Under the pieces are notes generated by a model, which did no database searches, was not told the DNA's origin, and was given only the letters and a program-made list of their open reading frames with translations. Of a stretch of 39,746 nucleotides of DNA, positions 6,487 to 13,294 are shown in pieces. The first letter of the stretch is position 1. Every line of letters starts with the position of its first letter. The stretch is taken from assembly GCA_020629135.1 (NCBI GenBank), contig JAHDDX010000020.1:1-39746 (forward strand), in the 5' to 3' direction. Both the position numbers and the translations under genes were made by a program. This DNA is from Hellea sp. GTDB lineage: Bacteria > Pseudomonadota > Alphaproteobacteria > Caulobacterales > Maricaulaceae.

Positions 6487-7077
6487 TCAGCTTGCTGGAC
6501 GTTGCCCCGTATTGCGGTCAATACACGCCTGCAAAGCCGCCCGTTCATTTGCGACACAATGGTTTAAGGCGTCATCAAAGCTCATCTTTTTGATCTGGCC
6601 AGGTGCTTTGGCATGGGCTTCGGCATCTTTGCGGTGATCCATGGATTTCATGGTCGCTTCTTCCTTCTTCATCATGCCGTGTTCTTTTTTCATCTGGCCT
6701 TCTTCTTTGCGCATCATTGCGTCTTCTTTCTTGGCCATGGCTTCTTCCTTTTTAGCCATCGCCTCTTCTTTCTTCACCATGGCCTCTTCCTTCTTGGCCA
6801 TAGCTTCTTCTTTTTTCATCTTGGCCTCTTCCTTTTTGGCCATAGCTTCTTCTTTCTTCATCATGGCCTCTTCCTTCTTGGCCATGGCTTCCTCTTTTTT
6901 CATCATGGCCTCTTCCTTCTTGGCCATAGCTTCTTCTTTTTTCTGCATCGCCTGTTCGGATTTTGCCTTGCCCTTATTCGGCTTATCTTTAGGGCCGCTG
7001 GCACTTGCCATTGAGGCACTGGCCAAAACCAATGCGGTGCTGAATGTTAAAGTTTTAAGTGTTTTTGAAATTTTCAT
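6487..7077 (-). CDS. Secreted heptad-repeat protein rich in Met, Lys and Glu
   Basis: This 196-residue protein of unknown function has a signal peptide (cleavage near SMASA, residue 26), a short K/G/P-rich spacer, and then about 14 consecutive seven-residue units close to (A/M)KKEEAM at residues 45-142. It ends in a non-repetitive domain with C174 and C185 (C-x10-C). The K/E pattern permits i to i+4 salt bridges, so a long charged helix is expected, with an Ala-Met-Ala/Met stripe once per heptad. The Met content suggests possible soft-metal binding or oxidant scavenging, which is speculative. AGGAGG lies six bases before the ATG and a strong terminator follows, so it is a well-expressed single gene. 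The C-terminal cysteine motif resembles that of the gene at 8194-8502. Confidence 0.75.
   Translation of the reverse strand: MKISKTLKTLTFSTALVLASASMASASGPKDKPNKGKAKSEQAMQKKEEAMAKKEEAMMKKEEAMAKKEEAMMKKEEAMAKKEEAKMKKEEAMAKKEEAMVKKEEAMAKKEEAMAKKEDAMMRKEEGQMKKEHGMMKKEEATMKSMDHRKDAEAHAKAPGQIKKMSFDDALNHCVANERAALQACIDRNTGQRPAS
6652..6945 (-). repeat. 21-base tandem repeat encoding (A/M)KKEEAM heptads
   Basis: About fourteen in-frame 21-base units encode the heptads of the secreted protein at 6487-7077. Units vary mainly at the first codon (Ala, Met, Val) and by synonymous changes. The last three units are the most diverged (GQ, HG and AT replacing AM). Such arrays can change copy number by slippage without breaking the frame. 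Confidence 0.8.
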
Positions 7078-7167
7078 AAGGTCCTCCTAGGGGTTTGGTT
7101 AACCATGCTATATGGGCAAAAATGTGGCGAGTATTTTCACATTTTATAACAAAAATTTCATCTCGTG

Positions 7168-7707
7168 TTAGGGTATGGTTTTACCGGCATCCTGCGTTAC
7201 CCAGATTAATTCATCGGTATCAAAACCCAATTCGGATGCCTGAGACATAAAATCAGCTCGAACGTCCTCGGAAATTTCCGGTTGTCGCGCCAACAACCAA
7301 AGATATTTCGTGGAATTACCAGAAATGAAAGCCTGTTGGTAATCATCGTCCAAATCAAAAATCACATAAGAACCGTAAAACGGTCCAAAAAAGGATACTT
7401 TCAAATGCCCAATATCGGGTTCATCGACGAAATAGGCTTTGCCCTTCGCTGTCTTCCATACCTGTGATTTCTCTTTAAATCCTTTATTTAAAACATCTAT
7501 TCCGCCGTCATCACGCCTTGTGTAGGTCGCCGTTACTTGGCCCATTCCGCGTTCAAACCCATGATCTAACCGAGCAATTTCATACCAGGTGCCAAGATAG
7601 CGATCAGCGTCAAAACCGGTAACGGGTTTGATATTTTCAGGAACGCTGACACAGGCGGAACACAAAATTCCGAACCATAAAACTATGATCAATTTGAGTC
7701 GGTGCAT
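7168..7707 (-). CDS. blc: Outer-membrane lipocalin, Blc type
   Basis: This 179-residue bacterial lipocalin has a lipoprotein-type N-terminus (hydrophobic stretch then CSAC, lipidated Cys probably C19) and the lipocalin signature YLGTWYEIARLDHGFERG (about 37-54). Later strands include TATYTRRDDGGIDVLNKG, KVSFFGPFYGSYVIFDLD and YLWLLARQP, all typical of Blc. Family members bind fatty acids or lysophospholipids at the inner face of the outer membrane. The ATG is three bases after the yjbQ stop, so the two are co-transcribed. The lipobox has Cys rather than Leu at -3, a mild deviation. Confidence 0.85.
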   Translation of the reverse strand: MHRLKLIIVLWFGILCSACVSVPENIKPVTGFDADRYLGTWYEIARLDHGFERGMGQVTATYTRRDDGGIDVLNKGFKEKSQVWKTAKGKAYFVDEPDIGHLKVSFFGPFYGSYVIFDLDDDYQQAFISGNSTKYLWLLARQPEISEDVRADFMSQASELGFDTDELIWVTQDAGKTIP

Positions 7708-7710
7708 TAT

Positions 7711-8136
7711 TTATCCAGATTGAGAAATATGCGCTACAATACGGCGATGATGTGGCGCCTGTCTATGTTCAAACACATATATGCCTTGCCAGGTCCCCAA
7801 CATTACTTGGCCTTCAGAAATTGGTATAGACAACGAAACAGGTGTTAGTGCGGCTTTAATATGTGCCGGCAAATCATCTGGCCCCTCAGCCGTGTGAATT
7901 ATCCAGGACTGAGTGGGGTGATCTGCGGGGGGGACCAAGCGCTCAAAAAAAGTGTTTAAATCCCGTCTAACATCCGGGTCTGCATTTTCCTGAATAAGCA
8001 AAGAACAGCTGGTATGCCGACAATATAGGGTCAATAGAGCTGTGGACAAATTGAAGCCAGAAACCCAGCCTTTGACTTCGCGGGTCATTTCATAAAGGCC
8101 GGGTCCCCGGGTTGAAATTGTAAACTCTGTTTGCAT
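7711..8136 (-). CDS. yjbQ: YjbQ family protein (UPF0047)
   Basis: The 141-residue protein has the full YjbQ length and motifs: QTEFTISTRGPGLYEMT at the start, LYCRHTSCSLLIQENADPDV in the middle, then LGTWQGIYVFEHRQAPHHRR. The family is sometimes annotated as secondary thiamine-phosphate synthase because some members rescue thiE mutants; its normal role is not settled. It is first in an operon with the Blc lipocalin. There is no ribosome-binding site: the ATG is directly preceded by a perfect 25-base palindrome, so start access may be regulated or the message leaderless. Confidence 0.82.
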   Translation of the reverse strand: MQTEFTISTRGPGLYEMTREVKGWVSGFNLSTALLTLYCRHTSCSLLIQENADPDVRRDLNTFFERLVPPADHPTQSWIIHTAEGPDDLPAHIKAALTPVSLSIPISEGQVMLGTWQGIYVFEHRQAPHHRRIVAHISQSG

Positions 8137-8161
8137 GCAAACCCGGTAATACCGGGTTTGC
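8129..8161 (-). promoter_or_regulatory. Nested palindromes at the yjbQ start codon
   Basis: GCAAACCCGGTA (8137-8148) and TACCGGGTTTGC (8150-8161) are a perfect 12-base inverted repeat around a single base. A second perfect palindrome, GTTTGCATGCAAAC (8129-8142), overlaps it and contains the yjbQ ATG. The three GTTTGC/GCAAAC arms allow alternative pairings. No T-run follows, so it is not a terminator. It could be a repressor operator or a start-occluding RNA hairpin. Confidence 0.55.
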
Positions 8162-8193
8162 GGAGGGAACTGAAGGGGTTTAGTTTTCGCGAG

Positions 8194-8502
8194 CTAGCTT
8201 TTCGGTCCGTATTTTGCCATTTTCTTTGTTACACAGGCTTCAAGATCTTTGGCCCCGTATTTTTGACACTTTGCCGTTGCCTGTTCTACCGTCAATGGCG
8301 CGTGGGCCTTGTGTTCTTTAGCTTTTGGCGCTTCGGCACTCGCGTCCAATACTGCGGTCGCTGTAGGCGCAACTTCGGTGCTCATCGCCGCTTTTTGTTT
8401 GTGGTCGCAGTCTTTGCCCGCACCTGCATAGGCAACCCCACCTGTCATGGCGATAGCAGCAATAGTAGCCCCGGCGATTTTCACTGTTTTCGAGAATGTC
8501 AT
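8194..8502 (-). CDS. Small secreted protein with C-x10-C motif
   Basis: This 102-residue protein of unknown function has a signal peptide ending near GGVAYA (residue 26). The mature part is short, with an early CDHK, an Ala/Lys-rich low-complexity middle, and a C-terminal helix-like segment with C79 and C90 (ATAKCQKYGAKDLEACVTKK). The spacing and the surrounding A-C-(V/I) pattern resemble the C-terminus of the heptad-repeat protein at 6487-7077. AAGGAGGAC is spaced four bases before the ATG, an unusually strong ribosome-binding site. A 32-base near-perfect palindrome about 55-90 bases upstream is probably its operator. Not recognised as a known family. Confidence 0.7.
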   Translation of the reverse strand: MTFSKTVKIAGATIAAIAMTGGVAYAGAGKDCDHKQKAAMSTEVAPTATAVLDASAEAPKAKEHKAHAPLTVEQATAKCQKYGAKDLEACVTKKMAKYGPKS

Positions 8503-8558
8503 TTAGTCCTCCTTGGTTCTGACGAGTCGGACTATTTCACATGTTATAGCATTACAGG

Positions 8559-8590
8559 ATTACAAAAACGACAGGTGTCGTATTTGTAAT
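8559..8590 (-). promoter_or_regulatory. 32-base near-perfect palindrome upstream of the small C-x10-C gene
   Basis: ATTACAAAAACGACA (8559-8573) and TGTCGTATTTGTAAT (8576-8590) pair at 14 of 15 positions around GG. The two-base spacer disfavours an RNA hairpin and favours a dimer-bound DNA operator. A TATAAC near 8543-8548 on the minus strand could be the -10 of the gene starting at 8502, which would place the palindrome over the -35 region. I cannot assign the regulator. Confidence 0.55.
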
Positions 8591-8606
8591 GTTTTGGAGA
8601 GGAAAC

Positions 8607-8630
8607 AAAAAAGAGGCCCGAAGGCCTCTT
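8607..8630 (-). terminator. rpoD intrinsic terminator
   Basis: On the minus strand AAGAGGCC and GGCCTCTT form an 8-base-pair stem with a four-base loop, and a T-run (complement of 8607-8612) completes it. It begins four bases after the rpoD stop codon. Confidence 0.85.
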
Positions 8631-8633
8631 GAA

Positions 8634-10682
8634 TTATTGATCCAGGAAGGACCGCAATTTTCGCGATCGTGATGGATGTTTCAGCTTTCGAAGTGCCTTA
8701 GCTTCAATTTGGCGAATCCGTTCCCGGGTGACCGAGAATTGCTGCCCGACCTCTTCCAGAGTATGGTCCGTATTCATCCCAATACCAAATCGCATCCGAA
8801 GAACGCGCTCTTCCCGCGGTGTCAGAGACGCCAGAACACGGGTTGTCGTTTCACGTAGATTAGACTGGATAGCCGCTTCAATCGGTAAAATCGCATTATT
8901 GTCTTCAATAAAGTCACCCAGCTGACTGTCCTCTTCGTCGCCAATTGGCGTTTCCAGAGAAATCGGCTCTTTCGCAATCTTCATGACTTTGCGTACTTTT
9001 TCCAATGGCATGGAAAGTTTAGCCGCCAATTCTTCGGGTGTTGGTTCACGACCAATCTCATGCAGGATCTGGCGCGATGTACGGACAATCTTATTGATCG
9101 TCTCGATCATGTGAACCGGAATACGAATAGTTCGCGCCTGATCGGCAATAGATCGAGTTATAGCCTGACGGATCCACCAGGTCGCATAAGTCGAAAATTT
9201 GTATCCGCGGCGATATTCAAATTTATCCACCGCTTTCATCAGGCCGATATTACCCTCCTGGATCAAATCCAGGAATTGCAGGCCGCGATTCGTGTATTTT
9301 TTGGCAATTGAAATGACAAGACGCAGATTGGCTTCGACCATTTCTTTCTTGGCCTGACGCGCTTCGCGCTCGCCTTTTTGCACGGTTTGTACGATGCGTC
9401 GGAATTCATCAACTGGCACACCGGTTTCCTGAGCCAATTCACCGATCTCGTCCCGGATACGTGCAATGGATTTGGCCTCGCGCTTGATAAAGCGATCCCA
9501 GGCATCCGACTTGCCCGCCATATCTTCGAGCCAGTTAGGATTCAATTCAGACCCTAAATAGGCTTCAAGGAATTCATGACGCGGGACACCATTGCCATCG
9601 GCCAGACGCATCAGACGGCCTTCCAGCGAGATAAAACGCTTATTAATCGCGTAAAGCTGTTCAATCAGAGCATCAATACGGGCATTATTGAGCTGAAGGG
9701 ATTTAATCTCTTCAATAATGCCGACCTGCATCGCCTCATATTCTTCATATTGAGGCTGGCGCATTTTCCGCCCGGATAGTCGGGCCCGAATAAGCATTTG
9801 CTGCAGTTTCTGGAAACGCGCAAAGTCATCAGAGATCGCATCCAGCGTGACCATGACATCCTCACGCAAGGCCTGTTCCATCGCAGCCATTGAGAGATTT
9901 GTTTTATCTTCTTCCTCGTCCTCATCATCGTCGATGGGTTTTTGACCTTCTTCATAATCCCGTTCGATTTTGATCGTGCGGCGATTATCACGCGCATTGG
10001 CGAGGTCCTCTTCGGTCGCTTCGATTTCACCTTTTTCAATTTTCTCGCGGCGCACAGCGGCCGCAGAACGGTCTTCCTGTATATTACCAATTGAGCGGTT
10101 ATAGGTTGTGTCCAAGTCGATAATATCGCGGAGCAGAATACGCCCTTCTTCGAGTTCTTCGCGCCAAACCATAATCGCTTCAAAGGTCAGTGCGCTTTCT
10201 GACAGACCTTTGATCATGGTGTCGCGACCAGCCTCAATACGCTTAGCGATCGCAATCTCGCCCTCACGCGATAGCAGCTCGACCGTGCCCATTTCTCGCA
10301 AATACATGCGAACCGGATCATCCGTTCGGTCGAGTTCTTCTTTCGAATTGCCACCTTTTACGGCGGTGGTTGTCGTACGGGCCAATGTCTTTGGCCCCAT
10401 GGTTTCGTCCTCTTTGTCATCAATCACGGAAATGCCGAGATCGGACAATTGCGCGAGCGTGACCTCGATGTCATCCGGTGTGATACCTTCCAGATCGATA
10501 TATTTATTGAGTTCCGTCGTTGACAAAAGACCACTTTTTCGGGCCTTTGTGATCATTCGTTTTACTTCAATATCGTCCATGTCCAGACGCGACGTTCCCG
10601 GCGCGGCTTTTTCGACCTTTTTGTCTGCGGATGATAGTTGAGTTTCGACGGCCGTTGCGTCTTTCGTGGCTTCTTCTGCCAT
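8634..10682 (-). CDS. rpoD: Primary sigma factor RpoD (sigma-70)
   Basis: The 682-residue housekeeping sigma factor has an N-terminal region 1.1, region 1.2 with [20 protein letters not shown], an acidic non-conserved insert ([10 protein letters not shown]), and region 2 with [20 protein letters not shown] and the promoter-melting stretch [20 protein letters not shown]. Region 3 follows. Region 4 has [20 protein letters not shown] and the -35-binding helix [17 protein letters not shown]. It directs RNA polymerase to -35/-10 promoters. It follows dnaG in the same direction (83-base gap), the usual order in this class, and ends at a strong terminator. The ATG at 10682 has GGAG upstream, somewhat far away. 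Confidence 0.97.
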   Translation of the reverse strand: MAEEATKDATAVETQLSSADKKVEKAAPGTSRLDMDDIEVKRMITKARKSGLLSTTELNKYIDLEGITPDDIEVTLAQLSDLGISVIDDKEDETMGPKTLARTTTTAVKGGNSKEELDRTDDPVRMYLREMGTVELLSREGEIAIAKRIEAGRDTMIKGLSESALTFEAIMVWREELEEGRILLRDIIDLDTTYNRSIGNIQEDRSAAAVRREKIEKGEIEATEEDLANARDNRRTIKIERDYEEGQKPIDDDEDEEEDKTNLSMAAMEQALREDVMVTLDAISDDFARFQKLQQMLIRARLSGRKMRQPQYEEYEAMQVGIIEEIKSLQLNNARIDALIEQLYAINKRFISLEGRLMRLADGNGVPRHEFLEAYLGSELNPNWLEDMAGKSDAWDRFIKREAKSIARIRDEIGELAQETGVPVDEFRRIVQTVQKGEREARQAKKEMVEANLRLVISIAKKYTNRGLQFLDLIQEGNIGLMKAVDKFEYRRGYKFSTYATWWIRQAITRSIADQARTIRIPVHMIETINKIVRTSRQILHEIGREPTPEELAAKLSMPLEKVRKVMKIAKEPISLETPIGDEEDSQLGDFIEDNNAILPIEAAIQSNLRETTTRVLASLTPREERVLRMRFGIGMNTDHTLEEVGQQFSVTRERIRQIEAKALRKLKHPSRSRKLRSFLDQ

Positions 10683-10765
10683 GTATTACTACTCCAAACC
10701 GGGCAAGCTTTCACAAGCCCCACAATGCCAAAGCCCTCCCAAAACGTGTGTTTCGGGGGAAAATC

Positions 10766-12577
10766 CTATTCTCGAATACCGCGTGAAGACCGCATCAACC
10801 GCAAAAGCGCGTCTGCATTGTCCTCGCGGATGGTATCCGCCAGTCTGGATTGGGTGTCTTTTCGCGCGTCCGCATCTTGATATTGCCCACTCAGGGCATT
10901 GGCTTCGGCTCGCCATAAAGCCAGTCTGGTTTCAAGATCCGCGTCGGGGCCTCCCATAGCCGCCACCGTCAGGCGACGCTGTCTGCGAAGATTTTGTAAA
11001 AGCTTTTCCAATCCTTGGGCCTCTATATGGGCAAGCAAGGCAGACTTTTCAACCGTATTTATGACACGCCAGTAAGATAATAAGGCGGTTTGCAAGGATT
11101 GATAAGCTTCTGAAGCGAATTCGATGCCAAAAAACTGTTGATCAATGTGAGTAAGCAGGTCCGGCCACTCAAAAATCGCGCCCAAAACCCGAGTTTCGCG
11201 CGCTTGTTTCATAGCATCCGAGCCCATAGCCATTTTCTGTGTTGGACTAACCCGCTGATTCTCGGATAGTCGGCGGTTCGGGGTCCATTTTCGTCGACCA
11301 TATTCCTTGTCAAATCGCTCTAACAAGGCCGTTTTGTATTGGTCACGGACACCGTCATGAGAGAACTCGCGAAGGACCTTAAAAATTCTGTCTTTCAGGC
11401 CGGCTTTCGCCTCAGGCGAGTCGAGCGGTTCAGCAGTGACTTCGCGCTGCCACAGCATTTCAATTAAAGGCACGGATTTTTCCAGCACGTCCGACATGGC
11501 CGCGCGACCTTTGCTTTGAATAAGGTCATCCGGATCTTGACCATCCGGCAATAATGCGAACCGCAAGGTTTGGCCCGGTTTGATTTTAGGTATGGCCCGT
11601 TCAACCGACCTGAAAGCTGCGCGCAGCCCCGCCTTATCTCCATCAAAACACAAAACGGGCTCCGGCCCTGCCCGCCACAATAGATCCAGCTGATCCTCAG
11701 TTAGCGCTGTACCCAAGGGAGCAACTGCATGATCAAAACCCGCCCGCGCCAAAGCGATCACATCCATATAGCCTTCAGCTACAATCAAACCTCGCGCAGG
11801 GTTTTGTGGGTTAGACAAAGATTGTCGGGCCTCAGGGTAATGATAAAGCACGCGACCTTTATGAAAGATCGACGTCTCCGGTGAGTTGAGATATTTGGCC
11901 TTGGCATCTTTTTCCATGGCGCGCCCACCAAAGGCAACTAAACGTCCACGTGGATCCCGGATTGGAAACATAATTCGGTTGCGGAACCGATCCCAGGGTT
12001 CGCGGCTTTTATCTTCCGGTTTGATGACCAAACCAGCCTCTATCAAAATCTCGTGCGTTGCGCCTTTTTGAACCAGAGCATCGCGAAGCGCATTAAAGCT
12101 ATCCGGTGCAAATCCGATCCCAAATCTTATAGCCGCTTCTTTATCCAACCCTCTGCTTTTGAGGTATTGCCTCGCCTCCCGCCCTAAATCCATAAACAAG
12201 GCTTTGTGAAAAAAGGCCTGAGCCTCGTCCATCCAGTTAATCGTAATTTTGTTTTGCGCCGCGCGCTTTTCCGCCTCGGGATCTTCTTTGGGCAAAGTCA
12301 TGCCTGCCATATTGGCCAGCTGTTCCACGGCCTCAGGGAAAGAAAGTCCCTCGACTTCCATTAAAAATGAAATTGCGTCGCCATGCTTTCCAGACGAAAA
12401 ACAGTGATAAAACCCTTTGTCATCATTGACGAAAAAGCTGGGCGTTTTTTCGTTTGTGAAGGGAGATAATCCTGCAAATTCGCGTCCTTGGCGTTTTAAT
12501 TTCACATGCCGACCAATCACATCCGAGGGTCGAATGCGGGATTTAAGCTCTTCTAGAAAACTTTCACCAAAACGCAT
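10766..12577 (-). CDS. dnaG: DNA primase DnaG
   Basis: The 603-residue replicative primase makes RNA primers at the fork with the DnaB helicase. The N-terminal CHC2 region reads LSPFTNEKTPSFFVN then FYHCFSSGKHGD, where three of the four usual zinc ligands are replaced (S38, T41 and S62; only C59 remains). The catalytic TOPRIM core is intact, with VAEGYMDVIAL and CFDGDKAGLRAA carrying the acidic metal-binding residues. The helicase-interacting C-terminal part is present and diverged. Degenerate zinc ribbons are, as I recall, common in alphaproteobacterial DnaG. It is transcribed ahead of rpoD, as in the macromolecular-synthesis operon. Confidence 0.96.
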   Translation of the reverse strand: MRFGESFLEELKSRIRPSDVIGRHVKLKRQGREFAGLSPFTNEKTPSFFVNDDKGFYHCFSSGKHGDAISFLMEVEGLSFPEAVEQLANMAGMTLPKEDPEAEKRAAQNKITINWMDEAQAFFHKALFMDLGREARQYLKSRGLDKEAAIRFGIGFAPDSFNALRDALVQKGATHEILIEAGLVIKPEDKSREPWDRFRNRIMFPIRDPRGRLVAFGGRAMEKDAKAKYLNSPETSIFHKGRVLYHYPEARQSLSNPQNPARGLIVAEGYMDVIALARAGFDHAVAPLGTALTEDQLDLLWRAGPEPVLCFDGDKAGLRAAFRSVERAIPKIKPGQTLRFALLPDGQDPDDLIQSKGRAAMSDVLEKSVPLIEMLWQREVTAEPLDSPEAKAGLKDRIFKVLREFSHDGVRDQYKTALLERFDKEYGRRKWTPNRRLSENQRVSPTQKMAMGSDAMKQARETRVLGAIFEWPDLLTHIDQQFFGIEFASEAYQSLQTALLSYWRVINTVEKSALLAHIEAQGLEKLLQNLRRQRRLTVAAMGGPDADLETRLALWRAEANALSGQYQDADARKDTQSRLADTIREDNADALLRLMRSSRGIRE

Positions 12578-12732
12578 GGGCCAGATGTAAGGGAGGAGGC
12601 ACCTAATTGCCAGATGGGATTTGCGGGAATTTGATGCATTTTAGCGCTATTTCGCATGATTCTAAGATTGCAAAAAATTAATCTTGTGTTTACCTTGCGC
12701 GCAGTGGGGCTGATTTGTTCATGGGGGAAGAT

Positions 12733-13176
12733 ATGAACACGAAACTATTGATGGCCGGAATTATTACGGCAACGTTATCTTTGGGCGCATGTCAGGCAGC
12801 TGACAAAGCGGCTGAAAAAACTAAAGAAGCGGCGGAAGCCACGAAAGATGCCGCAGCTGCGGCAGCTGAAAAAACCGGTGAAATGGCGTCTGACGCTATG
12901 GAAGCCACAGGCGATGCCATGGAAGCCGCCGCTGACAAAGCAGGTGAGATGGCATCAGACGCAGTTGAAGCCACAGGCGATGCGGTAGACGCCGCCGGTG
13001 ATATGGCTTCGGATGCGGCAGAAGCAACTGGCGACGCGGTGGAAGCTGCGGCTGACAAGGCTGGTGAAATGGCCTCTGACGCCAAAGACGCCACAGGCGA
13101 TGCCATGGAAACTGTCATGGATAAAGCTGAAGAAGTTGCTGAAGACGTTAAAGACGCAGCAACGCCTGACAAATAA
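12733..13176 (+). CDS. Repeat-rich lipoprotein with 11/22-residue amphipathic repeats
   Basis: The ATG at 12733 is chosen because GGGGGAAG precedes it and because the protein then starts with a clean lipoprotein signal (MNTKLLMAG then LSLGAC, lipidated C20). The 147-residue product is almost entirely Ala, Glu, Asp, Lys, Met and Thr in repeats close to DKAGEMASDAxEATGDAxEAAA, about 22 residues long and built from 11-residue halves. This resembles LEA-type or apolipoprotein-like amphipathic helices. A role in envelope stress, desiccation or membrane association is plausible but not shown. It is transcribed alone, divergently from dnaG, and ends at a strong terminator. No family recognised beyond this architecture. 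Confidence 0.75.
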   Translation: MNTKLLMAGIITATLSLGACQAADKAAEKTKEAAEATKDAAAAAAEKTGEMASDAMEATGDAMEAAADKAGEMASDAVEATGDAVDAAGDMASDAAEATGDAVEAAADKAGEMASDAKDATGDAMETVMDKAEEVAEDVKDAATPDK

Positions 13177-13207
13177 GCTCACTCCTACTCCAAAGCGATT
13201 TTGGAAC

Positions 13208-13232
13208 GCGCCCTTTATGGGCGCTTTTTTTT
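13208..13232 (+). terminator. Intrinsic terminator of the repeat lipoprotein
   Basis: GCGCCC (13208-13213) and GGGCGC (13219-13224) form a 6-base-pair GC stem with a five-base loop, followed by eight T. Confidence 0.9.
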
Positions 13233-13294
13233 GCCTTATAATTGGTCGAAACACACTAATTCTAGATCACCTAGAAACATATTCACGAGACCCA

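Noticed and set aside
6613-7090. Long plus-strand frames opposite the heptad-repeat gene (133 and 149 aa, Phe/His- and Ser-rich)
   Set aside because: They are antisense shadows of the repetitive K/E codons; the minus-strand frame has a signal peptide, ribosome-binding site and terminator, and the plus frames do not.
7090-7105. GGTTAACCAT resembling a CtrA half-site before the heptad-repeat gene
   Set aside because: Only one half-site is present and the TTAA-N7-TTAA spacing is absent, so a CtrA box cannot be supported.
9665-10183. 172-aa minus-strand frame inside rpoD
   Set aside because: Same strand but shifted frame within a clearly intact rpoD; arginine/serine-rich text with no family resemblance.
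10108-10641. 177-aa plus-strand frame opposite rpoD
   Set aside because: Antisense to the conserved N-terminal half of rpoD; Ser/Arg-rich composition typical of shadow frames.
10738-10757. 8-base-pair hairpin between dnaG and rpoD
   Set aside because: A possible terminator or processing site, but no T-run follows on the minus strand and one pair is G-U; too weak to call.
12792-13172. Minus-strand Ala/Ser-rich frame opposite the repeat lipoprotein
   Set aside because: Mirror image of the repeats in the real plus-strand gene, with no ribosome-binding site or promoter.
12998-13294. Upstream extension of the FMN glutamate synthase-like frame
   Set aside because: It would run through the repeat lipoprotein and its terminator; the conserved protein begins near 13295.
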